64,000 nucleotides of DNA from DASRFR01 sp035651455. GTDB taxonomy: Bacteria; Acidobacteriota; Terriglobia; Terriglobales; Acidobacteriaceae. The stretch lies in NCBI GenBank assembly GCA_035651455.1, contig DASRFR010000022.1:565616-629615 (forward strand), read 5' to 3'. Every line of letters starts with the position of its first letter. Position 1 is the first letter of the stretch. A model generated the notes under the pieces. It worked only from the letters and a program-made list of their open reading frames with translations, had not been told where the DNA came from and searched no databases. Positions 26,181 to 34,856 of this stretch are shown here, piece after piece. Made by a program: the position numbers and the translations under genes.

Positions 26181-27491
26181 TCACACTGCCGCGTGAGGTG
26201 ACGCTCCGCGGCCATTAGTTTTCGTTTTGGCTTCGCTGATCAGGAAGATCGCCAGGATGCCGATCTCCGGCTCGATGGGATGACGATAACGGGCGTGAGG
26301 AAACACGAAGTAATACACGGCTGGATAAAGCAGGATAAGCCAGAAAAACAACCGTGCTCCGTGCTTGCGGCGGCGGATCGCGCGCGCTAATCCCCAAAAG
26401 CAGAGAATCGATGATGCCAGGAAAAATGAGTTCTTCAGCTCAGAAAATTCAGCTGCTTTTGGAACACCGCCCCAGTAATAGATGAATCGTTTGACGCTGA
26501 TAACAAGAAACCTGCCGGGATTCTCCCGGATGAACGCCAAGGCCTCGCGTTTGCGTTCGCTCACGTAGGCAATTTCGCCCATCTGCACGTATTCGCGGTA
26601 CGCGACCGTGTTCTGCGTGGGATGAAGGAAATACATCCAGGTGCCGTTCGCCCACGGGCCGTTGCCCATTCGCAGTTCGGCGCCGAAATTACTGCGGATG
26701 AAAACCGGTTGTGCGAAGGTGCGATAATTGCGAATGAGCCACGGCGTGATGACCGCGAAGAAAAGCAATGACGCCAACGCCACTCCGGTGAACGACGACT
26801 TGCCCCGGCGGCCGCGCCGATACCACGCCCACAGCCCTGACGCCGGCAGAAAGGCCAGCAGCACCGGGCTGTTCAATGCGGCAATACCCCAAAGTGCGCC
26901 GAATTCAGCCCAGGGTCTCAAGCCCTCGCGATCTTCCATGCCTAGCGACAGCCAGAAAATCACCGCGATCAGCAGCGCCGACAGGCTTGTTTCCCACACC
27001 CAGCGCGTGCACCAATACATGACGTAGGGAAACAGGGCCCACGTCCAGCCAGACGCGATTGCCACTTTTTCGCCAAACGAGCGGCGCGCGATCAGGAACA
27101 TGGGGACGCATGTAAGCGCCGAAAAAAAACTGTTGATGGTAAGTAGCACGAACGATGACACGTGCGAGTAGATGCCGAACAACTTGAACACCCCGCCGAT
27201 CAAATAAGGGTAGAGCGGCGGTTCCCATGCGGTTGGCCCGGTGATGCCGTGAAAGGGATTGCTGAACCCCCGTCCCGCCGCAATCGACTCGCCGATGCGG
27301 CCCATCTCCCAGCCGAAACCAAAGTTCTGATCGTTGGTGCGGAATTTATAGGTATGCAGGACAAGAATGGCGGCCACGCGCAGGCCGAACGCGATCACCA
27401 CCATCCAGAAGGTGGACGTGCGGACGCGAGTCCAGATGCCGGCGCCGGAGTGTGATGGCTCGGTTAGGGTGCTGTCAGTATTGGCCGGCAT
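26181..27491 (-). CDS. GT-C type membrane glycosyltransferase-like protein
   Basis: A 436-aa polytopic protein with about ten TM segments. It resembles GT39/PMT-like (ArnT-type) glycosyltransferases: an N-terminal TM followed by a periplasmic loop with acidic residues (GWEMGRIGESIAAGRGFSNPF, split across it) and a WEPPLYPYLIGGVFKLFG motif. Such enzymes transfer sugars from polyprenyl-phosphate donors to envelope substrates on the periplasmic side. The acceptor is unknown. The gene is monocistronic between the protease unit and the M16 peptidase gene. Confidence 0.75.
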   Translation of the reverse strand: MPANTDSTLTEPSHSGAGIWTRVRTSTFWMVVIAFGLRVAAILVLHTYKFRTNDQNFGFGWEMGRIGESIAAGRGFSNPFHGITGPTAWEPPLYPYLIGGVFKLFGIYSHVSSFVLLTINSFFSALTCVPMFLIARRSFGEKVAIASGWTWALFPYVMYWCTRWVWETSLSALLIAVIFWLSLGMEDREGLRPWAEFGALWGIAALNSPVLLAFLPASGLWAWYRRGRRGKSSFTGVALASLLFFAVITPWLIRNYRTFAQPVFIRSNFGAELRMGNGPWANGTWMYFLHPTQNTVAYREYVQMGEIAYVSERKREALAFIRENPGRFLVISVKRFIYYWGGVPKAAEFSELKNSFFLASSILCFWGLARAIRRRKHGARLFFWLILLYPAVYYFVFPHARYRHPIEPEIGILAIFLISEAKTKTNGRGASPHAAV

Positions 27492-27681
27492 TCAGAATGA
27501 GATCGGGATCCAGTTCATTTGTAGCTGATGAGAATGGACGCAGCAAGCGGGAGAGAATCAGGACTGGGACCCGAGACTCACGAGAGGAGGTACAAGCACC
27601 TGCCGGACAGCGGGATCACAAAGCTACTCAGCCGGCCCACAGATGTTACTGGAAGCAGTCACCGCAGAGCCGGCTTCTGTC

Positions 27682-28959
27682 TCAGCAAGCCAGTTGTTCC
27701 CGGGAGATCTTCAGGCCATTCAAGTTGCCCAGCACGGTAACAGCGATGGCTTCGGGACGGAAGAAATCATTTGCCATGGCACGCAGGTCGTCGGCGGTAA
27801 CGCCCTCGATCTTCTCGATCAGTTCGTCAAGCGTGAAAAACCGGTCGAAATACATTTCCTGGCGGGCCAGGTTCGACATGCGCGCGGTAGAGGACTCCAG
27901 CGACAGCATCAGGCTGCCCTTGAGCTGGTCCTTGGCGCGGCGCAGTTCTTCTTCAGGAACTTCCTCGCTCTTCAGCTTGCGGAACTCCGACACCACCGAC
28001 TGCACCACCTTAGCCGCCGACTCCTTCGAAGTCCCAGCATACACGCACAGGCAGCCGGTATCGCGATACGGGTTCAGGTCGCTGTAGATGGCGTAAGCTA
28101 GGCCCTGACGCTCGCGAATGTTTTGAAACAGGCGCGAACTCATGCCCCCACCCAGCAATGTATTCAGGATGTACGAAGCGTAGCGGTTCTCGTGCGCCAG
28201 CGGATGCGAGGGAACTCCCACGCAAATCTGCACCTGCTCGAGCGACTTCTTGTTGCGCATGGTGATGCGCGAAACAACTTTCGGTGGCGATGAATGGAAG
28301 CCGTTCTTGAAAGGCTTCATATGCTGGAAGTGCTTGGAAACAAGATCGACAAAATGATCGTGGTTCAGGTGTCCTGCGCCGCACACGATCAGGTTGCCGG
28401 GAGCGAAGCGCTGGGCGTAAGCGTCGAGTACGATCTGTTGTTCGAATTTCCTGACCGTGTCGCGGGTGCCGAGAATCGGTTTGCCGAGAGGATGATCCTT
28501 CCAGAAATTCTGGGTGAAAATCTCGTGGACCAGGTAGTCGGGATTGTCCTCGTCCATCTTGATTTCTTCGAGGATCACCCCGCGTTCGCGCCCGATATCC
28601 TCGACCGCGAACACTGGATTCAGCACCAGGTCACTTAGCACATCGAGCGCGACGGGCAGGTGTTCATCCAGAACTTTGACGTTGAAGCAGATGCACTCTT
28701 TCGCCGTGAACGCGTCCATGTTGCCGCCGATCGAGTCCACCTGGCGGGCAATGTCTTCGGCGGAGCGGTTGCGGGTGCCCTTGAAGACCATGTGCTCAAT
28801 GAAATGAGAAATCCCATTCCACTGCGGGTCCTCGTCACGCGAGCCGGTCCGTATCCAGATCCCGATCGAGATGGAACGAATGTGCTCCATCTGCTCCGTG
28901 ATCACGGTTAGCCCGTTGGGCAGAACTGCACGACGAATGTTACGGACATCTTCCACCAT
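27682..28959 (-). CDS. M16 family zinc metallopeptidase (processing peptidase-like)
   Basis: A 425-aa protein of the pitrilysin/insulinase family. The inverted zinc motif HxxEH is intact at H52-F-I-E55-H56 and the third ligand is likely E131 or E132 (VILEEIKMDED). The size and the ICVGVPSHPLAHENRY / YAIYSDLNPYRDTG region resemble the bacterial YmxG/mitochondrial-processing-peptidase-beta type of single-unit M16B proteases. No signal peptide. Substrates probably include peptides or presequence-like segments. The gene is followed by 190 nt with no recognisable feature. Confidence 0.9.
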   Translation of the reverse strand: MVEDVRNIRRAVLPNGLTVITEQMEHIRSISIGIWIRTGSRDEDPQWNGISHFIEHMVFKGTRNRSAEDIARQVDSIGGNMDAFTAKECICFNVKVLDEHLPVALDVLSDLVLNPVFAVEDIGRERGVILEEIKMDEDNPDYLVHEIFTQNFWKDHPLGKPILGTRDTVRKFEQQIVLDAYAQRFAPGNLIVCGAGHLNHDHFVDLVSKHFQHMKPFKNGFHSSPPKVVSRITMRNKKSLEQVQICVGVPSHPLAHENRYASYILNTLLGGGMSSRLFQNIRERQGLAYAIYSDLNPYRDTGCLCVYAGTSKESAAKVVQSVVSEFRKLKSEEVPEEELRRAKDQLKGSLMLSLESSTARMSNLARQEMYFDRFFTLDELIEKIEGVTADDLRAMANDFFRPEAIAVTVLGNLNGLKISREQLAC

Positions 28960-29012
28960 AACGACTCACCCCAACAGGCTCGAAAGGAGAGGAGAAACCC
29001 AGCCACCTATAT

Positions 29013-29044
29013 TCTGACACACGATAGGGACCCCCGGGGTCAGA
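29013..29044. repeat. Nested inverted repeat upstream of rlmN
   Basis: TCTGAC (29013-29018) and GTCAGA (29039-29044) flank a segment ending in GACCCC-C-GGGGTC (29029-29041). The two arms share bases, so two alternative structures are possible. Located between the divergent M16 peptidase and rlmN genes, 120 nt before the rlmN start. Confidence 0.35.
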
Positions 29045-29163
29045 GTTCATCTTTTACTATCAACAACTTACAAGCGTCCCCGGGAATGATGGCCAGATTC
29101 GCCCACACGAGCCGAAATCATCGAAAAAACATCTAAAATGAGCAAGATCGCAGGACTCCGGTC

Positions 29164-30285
29164 ATGCCAGCCGCTCACCTACACAGCCTCTTAGGCCTTA
29201 ATCTGGAAGAACTTGCAGACATTGTGCAGGAAGCCGGAGAGCCTTCATACCGGGCCCGACAACTCTTTGATGCGGTGTACCGGCAGAAAGTGGACTCGGT
29301 AGAGCAAATCTTGACCCTGCCCAGGACTTTTCGCGACCGCCTCGGGGAAGCCGGCTTTTCAGTTGGACTTCCCGCCATCGATAAGAAATTTGCTTCGCTG
29401 GATGGAACCGTTCGCTACCTCATTGGCTTTCCCGACGGCCAGTCCGTCGAAACCGTGTGGATGCCCGAAGGGGATGAGGGTGAGAGCGGCGATGGCACCG
29501 AGGCAGGTGACCCCCGCACCAAGGGGTGGTCGCGGGCCACAATCTGCGTCTCCAGCCAAGTCGGTTGTGCCGTAGACTGCCAGTTCTGCATGACCGCCCT
29601 GCTCGGGGTCAAGCGGAACCTCACCGCCGGCGAGATCGCGGGCCAGGTTTGCGCACTGCTGAAGGATCAGGGTGTCAGTCCTCCCGAACAGCGGGTGAAC
29701 CTGGTTTTCATGGGAATGGGTGAGCCCTTTCTCAACTACGACAATTTCATTAAAGCCGTGCGTCTGTTAGTTGAGGGGACGGGAATACCTGCCTCGCGCA
29801 TGACCGTGTCTACGGCGGGAATTGTGCCTCGCATTTACGATTTCGCCCAGGAACCGGTTCGGCCGAAGTTGGCAATTTCCTTGAATGCTTCCAATGATCA
29901 ATTGCGCACTCGCCTGATGCCCATCGGCAAAAAGTGGAATCTGGAGAAGCTTATCGCCGCCGCCCGTGACTTTCCCTTGCCGAACCGGGAGAAGCTTACC
30001 TTCGAATACGTTTTACTCGCCGACGTAAACGATGCGGAGCAGAACGCGCGCGAGGTCGTCGAGTTGATCCGCGGAATGCGCGCCAAGGTAAACCTGATTG
30101 CTCTGAATCCAGGGCCGGAGATTGACTTCCGCACGCCGGAAGAAGAGAGGGTAACCGCGTTTCAGAGAATCCTGACCTCTGCGGGAATTCCGGCTTTTAT
30201 TCGACGTCCGCGCGGTCGGGACATCTATGCCGCTTGCGGGCAATTGAAAAGAACCACGGAACTGGTGCAAGTCAGCAGCGGTTAG
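29164..30285 (+). CDS. rlmN: Dual-specificity rRNA/tRNA adenine C2-methyltransferase RlmN
   Basis: A 373-aa radical SAM enzyme that methylates C2 of A2503 in 23S rRNA and of A37 in some tRNAs. The cluster motif CxxxCxxC is C135-x3-C139-x2-C142. The methyl-carrying cysteine is in the C-terminal IYAACGQL. RNVVFMGMGEP-like (VNLVFMGMGEP) and SISLNA-like (LAISLNASND) elements are present. An acidic, Gly-rich insertion of about 20 residues (103-122) precedes the cluster loop. The ATG has AGGA upstream. The 3' end overlaps the next minus-strand gene by 4 nt. Confidence 0.95.
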   Translation: MPAAHLHSLLGLNLEELADIVQEAGEPSYRARQLFDAVYRQKVDSVEQILTLPRTFRDRLGEAGFSVGLPAIDKKFASLDGTVRYLIGFPDGQSVETVWMPEGDEGESGDGTEAGDPRTKGWSRATICVSSQVGCAVDCQFCMTALLGVKRNLTAGEIAGQVCALLKDQGVSPPEQRVNLVFMGMGEPFLNYDNFIKAVRLLVEGTGIPASRMTVSTAGIVPRIYDFAQEPVRPKLAISLNASNDQLRTRLMPIGKKWNLEKLIAAARDFPLPNREKLTFEYVLLADVNDAEQNAREVVELIRGMRAKVNLIALNPGPEIDFRTPEEERVTAFQRILTSAGIPAFIRRPRGRDIYAACGQLKRTTELVQVSSG

Positions 30286-30764
30286 GGTTCGTCGTCCTGA
30301 TCCGGTTCATCGAGGGTAAGCCCGCCGAAATCTTCGGAAATCTCCAGCAGGTGCTGGTAGCGCTCGTACCACTCGGTTCCAGTCTCGAAGATGAACATAG
30401 TGCCCTGGTAGGCGAATCCCAGCTGCACGAATCCCGTCTTGCCCAGGTACGTGCGCAGCCAGCGAGCATCTTCAACATCCTCGTCATTTCCGTATTCACC
30501 GTTGGAAAGGCGGCGAATGGTCTCGTCTAGCTCTTCCCGGGTGAGCGTCCAGGCGTGCATGGTGAGGAACGGGGCGGACGACGCCTTGGCAAGCTCCACG
30601 AAATCCTTCCAGGCATCAGGATTGCTGTGCGAATCCAGCATCACGCACTGCACCTCGTCGTAGTCCACGTAGCCGGGAAACCGGCGCATGCCGTGGCCTT
30701 CGATGAAGGCGATCATGTCGTCTTTCAGGGTGGTCAGATCGTCAGTCGTGGTCGACATATACAT
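30282..30764 (-). CDS. Acidic protein of unknown function (160 aa)
   Basis: Not recognised. A 160-aa soluble acidic protein with no signal peptide, TM or repeat. Notable segments are GYVDYDEVQCVMLD in the N-terminal half, an aromatic-rich FIFETGTEWYERYQHLLE and a Glu/Asp-rich end. A TACAAT box on the minus strand (30770-30775) lies only 5 nt before the ATG and no ribosome site is visible, which would fit a leaderless mRNA. The gene is convergent with rlmN and divergent from the DUF507 gene. Confidence 0.6.
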   Translation of the reverse strand: MYMSTTTDDLTTLKDDMIAFIEGHGMRRFPGYVDYDEVQCVMLDSHSNPDAWKDFVELAKASSAPFLTMHAWTLTREELDETIRRLSNGEYGNDEDVEDARWLRTYLGKTGFVQLGFAYQGTMFIFETGTEWYERYQHLLEISEDFGGLTLDEPDQDDEP

Positions 30765-30924
30765 CGTAGATTGTATGCTTTTTCAAGTCGCGGATACCAA
30801 TGCAAGGCGGGTGGACGAGGGCGGGGAATGTAGCCACTGAATTCTGCGTGGCGAATGTCGGCGAACCGTGGAGCACTGGGCCGGAATGCTGCCTGTGCTA
30901 GACTATCGAATTCACAGACCTACC

Positions 30925-31203
30925 ATGCTTTTCTCCAAAGAATATGTGGCCTACCTTGCGCGCGAAGTTTCCAGGAAATTACTTGCCGGCGAGTTCATTG
31001 AGTCCAAGGACATTCCCGCCTTAAACCAGAAAGTGCATTCTTCGCTGCTCGACGAACTTTCGCTCGAAGACCGCATCAATGACGAAGTCCGCGTGATCCT
31101 GGAGGCCTATTCGGAGGAAATGCGGCGCAGCGGCGCCAACTATCAGGAGATGTTCCGCAAGGTGAAAAACGAATTGGTGCGGAAATACAAGGCTGTGCTT
31201 TAA
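30925..31203 (+). CDS. DUF507 family protein
   Basis: A 92-aa helical protein matching the DUF507 pattern: MLFSKEYVAYLAREVSRKLL at the start, a LNQKVHSSLLDELSLEDRINDEV central part, and YQEMFRKVKNELVRK at the end. The family is small, cytoplasmic and of unknown function, and is found in Acidobacteriota, Deltaproteobacteria-type lineages and Aquificae. The start at 30925 gives the standard family length; the frame is open for 19 codons upstream. Confidence 0.85.
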   Translation: MLFSKEYVAYLAREVSRKLLAGEFIESKDIPALNQKVHSSLLDELSLEDRINDEVRVILEAYSEEMRRSGANYQEMFRKVKNELVRKYKAVL

Positions 31204-31408
31204 AGCCGAACGCCGCTGTACCCTGTTCGACTTTTGTGCCCGCTCCTGTCGTCCAATTCTTTTGATCTGCTCGCTATTCCACAGGTTTCCTGCATTTGCG
31301 TTTCGTCTTTCGTTTCTGCCTACTGCATAATGAACTGCTCGGTATAACAGCATCGCGCGGAAGTTTATCCACTCGGCTTGGCTCGCCTGTCTTAGGATCG
31401 CGATCCGA

Positions 31409-33313
31409 ATGAATTGGGCTCTGAAGAGTGCCGACGAACCACGTATCCAGTCGCTGGCTGCCGAACTGCGCCTGATGCCGGGCGGTGCTAAAAGCGCGGA
31501 ACTGGCTTCCCCTTTGGCGCGGTTGCTCCTCATGCGCGGCATCGACAATCCGGAACTTGCCCAGAAGTTTCTCACCCCCTCGCTAGCCCATCTGCACTCC
31601 CCATATGCGATGACAGGAATGCAAATTGCCGTCGAACGCCTGGTATCCGCCATTGAGCGGAAAGAGGGCATTCTCATCTACGGTGATTACGACGTCGACG
31701 GCACGACCGCCATTGTCATTCTCAAAACTGCCATCGAGCTCTGTGGCGGTGTAGCCGATTTTCATGTGCCGCACCGCATTCGCGAGGGCTATGGCATGAA
31801 GGACGAGGTCATCGAGCGTGCGGCTGCGGATGGCGTGCGCCTGATCATCAGCGTGGATACTGGCATTCGCGCTTTTGCCGCGGCGGAAACTGCTGCGCGC
31901 CTGAGCATTGACCTAATCGTCACCGACCATCATCTTCCCGGCCAGGATGGCGTGCCCAAGGCATTGACGGTGCTGAATCCGAATCAGGCGGGTTGCGATT
32001 ATCCATGCAAGTCGCTGTGCGGTGCGGGCGTGGCATTCAAGCTGGCGCAGGCCCTGATGCAGCGAAAACTCGATGGTCCGGACCAATCGCGGCTCTTGAC
32101 ATCATTCATGAAGGTGGTAGCCATCGCGACCATCGCCGATGCGGTGCCGCTGGTCGATGAAAATCGAGTCTTCGCGAAGCTCGGGCTGGAGGCGTTGCGC
32201 TCACCGGTGAATGTCGGCCTGAGAGCGCTGCTGGAAGTGGCGGACCTTGGGCGGCAGCGTCCGCTCACCTCAGGAGAAGTCGCATTTCGTATCGCGCCGC
32301 GCCTGAACGCAGCCGGACGGATGGACGTGGCGCGGGATGTGATTGAACTTTTCAGTATCAAAGATCCAGCTCGTGCCCGTGCCTTGGCCGCGCGTCTCGA
32401 CAAGCTGAATGGCGACCGGCAGGAAGAAGAGCGGCGCATCCTGGCGGAGATCGAAACGCGCGTAGAACAGGATCCCGCCCTCAAGGATGCATACTGCGTT
32501 GTCATCGATGGCGAGGGCTGGCATCGCGGCGTTATCGGTATCACCGCCACCCGCGTGGTTGAACGTTATGGTCGGCCGGCTCTGGTGCTGTCGCGCGATG
32601 GAGAAGAGGCGCATGGCTCGGGCCGCTCGATTCGTACCTTCCATCTCCTGCAGGCGATTGAGTCCTGCAGTCACTTGTTTACGCGATATGGCGGGCACAG
32701 TCACGCGGTTGGCTTTTCTCTTCCGACTGCGCGCGTGCCCGAATTGCGAACTCACTTGGACCAGTACGCGCGGCGATGTCTCAGTCCCGCTGATTTCGAG
32801 CCGGTCCTCGATGTCGACTGGGAGTTGCCGATTGAAAACGTAACTCCCGAGCTATTGCAGGTGCTGGCGCGCCTTGAACCGTTCGGACAGGGTAATCCCG
32901 AGCCCGTCTTTGTTTCGCGAAACGTGCAATTGTCGGCGCCGGCGCGAATATTGAAAGACAAGCACATCAAACTTAAGCTTTCCGCCAGCCTGGAAAGCGC
33001 AGAAGAGAATTCGTTGTTAACTGCGCCGCGGTGTGATGCGGACGCGTCGGCCGCGCGCCGCAGCGAGGTCGGGGCGGCGGAGGAGAAGCGCGGCAGCGGC
33101 AATTGGCGGAAGGCGATCACCTATGAAGCGCTAGGGTGGCGCATGGCTGAGCGGGTCGAGGCGGAGAAGCTTTTGACTGGCGACACCCTGGATGTCGCAT
33201 TCACGGTTGGGCAGAACGATCATCCCGAGTACGGTGGCCTGGAATTAACCATATGTGATTTCAAGGTCAAGAGACCGCTCGCGCAAACGCTTGCGGTCAA
33301 AGCAGGCGAATAG
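31409..33313 (+). CDS. recJ: Single-stranded-DNA-specific exonuclease RecJ
   Basis: A 634-aa DHH-family 5'-3' exonuclease acting in recombination and mismatch repair. Motif I is Y91-G-D-Y-D-V-D-G (D93, D95, D97), the DHH motif is D173-H-H175, and a DHHA1 domain follows at about 340-460 (GSGRSIRTFHLLQAI, YGGHSHAVGF). The C-terminal OB-fold region (from about 465) is interrupted by a low-complexity Ala/Glu/Arg-rich stretch at about 530-570, a likely lineage-specific insertion. ATG at 31409 is preceded by AGGAT. Upstream 205 nt hold no recognised gene. Confidence 0.95.
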   Translation: MNWALKSADEPRIQSLAAELRLMPGGAKSAELASPLARLLLMRGIDNPELAQKFLTPSLAHLHSPYAMTGMQIAVERLVSAIERKEGILIYGDYDVDGTTAIVILKTAIELCGGVADFHVPHRIREGYGMKDEVIERAAADGVRLIISVDTGIRAFAAAETAARLSIDLIVTDHHLPGQDGVPKALTVLNPNQAGCDYPCKSLCGAGVAFKLAQALMQRKLDGPDQSRLLTSFMKVVAIATIADAVPLVDENRVFAKLGLEALRSPVNVGLRALLEVADLGRQRPLTSGEVAFRIAPRLNAAGRMDVARDVIELFSIKDPARARALAARLDKLNGDRQEEERRILAEIETRVEQDPALKDAYCVVIDGEGWHRGVIGITATRVVERYGRPALVLSRDGEEAHGSGRSIRTFHLLQAIESCSHLFTRYGGHSHAVGFSLPTARVPELRTHLDQYARRCLSPADFEPVLDVDWELPIENVTPELLQVLARLEPFGQGNPEPVFVSRNVQLSAPARILKDKHIKLKLSASLESAEENSLLTAPRCDADASAARRSEVGAAEEKRGSGNWRKAITYEALGWRMAERVEAEKLLTGDTLDVAFTVGQNDHPEYGGLELTICDFKVKRPLAQTLAVKAGE

Positions 33314-33355
33314 GCAACAAGCCTGTGCCATCTCACTCGCAAAACGTCAACGCCG

Positions 33356-34693
33356 CTACTGTGGTGGCGGTTGAGTTTCGGCCGGCGGCAAAGTTTGCGG
33401 CACCGTCTGCGGTTGCGATTGAGGTTGCGACTGCGGCTGCCCGGTCTGCGGTAGCTGTGGCGCCGGCATTTGCGGCGGAGCCGGCGAATAAGGCGATGGG
33501 GCTCGCGGCGTCAACTGCGGCTCCGGTTGCGGGCTGGGTTGCTGCTGCGGAGGCAGAGGCTGTTGCGATCCCGGAGGCGCGCTGGGCACTTCAGGTTCCA
33601 CAACCGGCGTGCCATTGCGACGCATCAGTTGCGGCGGCGCGGGTCCGCCCTGCGCACGCCGAGCTTCGGCGATGGCTTCGATCTTGTTCTCGACCTTCTG
33701 GTCATTCACGTCCGCGACTACCCCCATCCGCATGCCTTCGACACTGCGCTGCGTCGACATCGTGACCTTGCTTTGCGCCCCGTTTGCCTGGCGGGCCCGA
33801 CTATAGAAATCGTCCGCCGTCTCGCGGTCGCCGTCCAGTTCCGACAAATACCCCATGTTGTTGAGCGTAAATGCGTCTGTGGGATCGAGCTTGTAAGCCT
33901 GTTCGAACAAACGACGTGCCGCTTCCTCATCGTTGCGGTTCAGCGCAGATACCCCGCGCAGGTTCAGACGGGCCACCTGCTCCTGCGTACTCTCCGGATG
34001 CTTCAGGCGATTCTCGACGGCCTTGGCATTTTCCGAAGCCACCTTGCTAATCGGACGCCCGCGCCAATGCTTGCTCACGGCTACGATGACTGTGTCATTG
34101 GAATGCAGATCGGCGGCCTCTCGATAGTAGCGAAGCGCCTCCTGCAACTCCCCTTCGTTCTCCTTCGCAAATCCCAGGTTGTTAAGCGTAAATGCGCTCT
34201 GCGGATTTGTCGCCAGCGCCTTCTTGAGTACGCCTTCGGCCTCTTGCGGGCGTCCGTGAGAAAGCAGGCGCATGGCTTCGACGTTGTATCGATTGACGTC
34301 GAGATTCGCGTCTTTCAGTCCGTTCACCACTTCCGCGAAAGGCTTACCTTCCGCCATCTTCAAGTTTGATTTGGCCACTACCGCGTCCGACGCATTGCGA
34401 CGCGCCAATTCGTAATAGCGCTGCGCCCGGTCCACGTCACCCTGCAGTTCGGAGACGTAACCAAGATTGTTGAGCGTGAACGGATCGTCCGGATCGATCA
34501 GGTACGCGTGATAGAAGAGCTCACGAGCCTTGCTGTAATTATGCTTCTGCAGGGCATTCACGCCGTCTCGGTTCAGCTTTTGTACCGGCGTGGTGCTGGT
34601 TTTCCCGGGCAGAGGGATTCGCAGGTGCGCCTCCGCAAAGGCGGCCCCGCAGAGAAGCAGGATGGCAAGCATTCGGAGATAGTTCAGCCGCAT
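33356..34693 (-). CDS. Exported TPR-repeat protein with a Pro/Gln-rich tail
   Basis: A 445-aa protein with a signal peptide (MRLNYLRMLAILLLCGAAFA). Several TPR units follow, three of which share the block DPxxxFTLNNxGYxxExxGD (DPDDPFTLNNLGYVSE, NPQSAFTLNNLGFAKE, DPTDAFTLNNMGYLSE). The last 100 residues are Pro/Gln repeats, probably disordered and perhaps spanning the periplasm or cell wall. TPR proteins serve as assembly scaffolds; the partner is unknown. It follows the SPFH gene on the same strand by 163 nt. The start at 34693 agrees with the signal peptide; the frame is open for ten codons upstream. Confidence 0.8.
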   Translation of the reverse strand: MRLNYLRMLAILLLCGAAFAEAHLRIPLPGKTSTTPVQKLNRDGVNALQKHNYSKARELFYHAYLIDPDDPFTLNNLGYVSELQGDVDRAQRYYELARRNASDAVVAKSNLKMAEGKPFAEVVNGLKDANLDVNRYNVEAMRLLSHGRPQEAEGVLKKALATNPQSAFTLNNLGFAKENEGELQEALRYYREAADLHSNDTVIVAVSKHWRGRPISKVASENAKAVENRLKHPESTQEQVARLNLRGVSALNRNDEEAARRLFEQAYKLDPTDAFTLNNMGYLSELDGDRETADDFYSRARQANGAQSKVTMSTQRSVEGMRMGVVADVNDQKVENKIEAIAEARRAQGGPAPPQLMRRNGTPVVEPEVPSAPPGSQQPLPPQQQPSPQPEPQLTPRAPSPYSPAPPQMPAPQLPQTGQPQSQPQSQPQTVPQTLPPAETQPPPQ

Positions 34694-34856
34694 ATCACAG
34701 TCCCAAAGCTCAGCTGGACACACTTGGGTGTGTCGACATGGTTAGGATGCAAATGGGAGTGGCCGGTTGCTCGGGTATGTCCGGGCGGCGACGGGGGCTG
34801 ACCTCGTTTCTATGCGCCGCCGTCCGGATGGGCCGGGGTAGGCACAGTCGCCTGAG

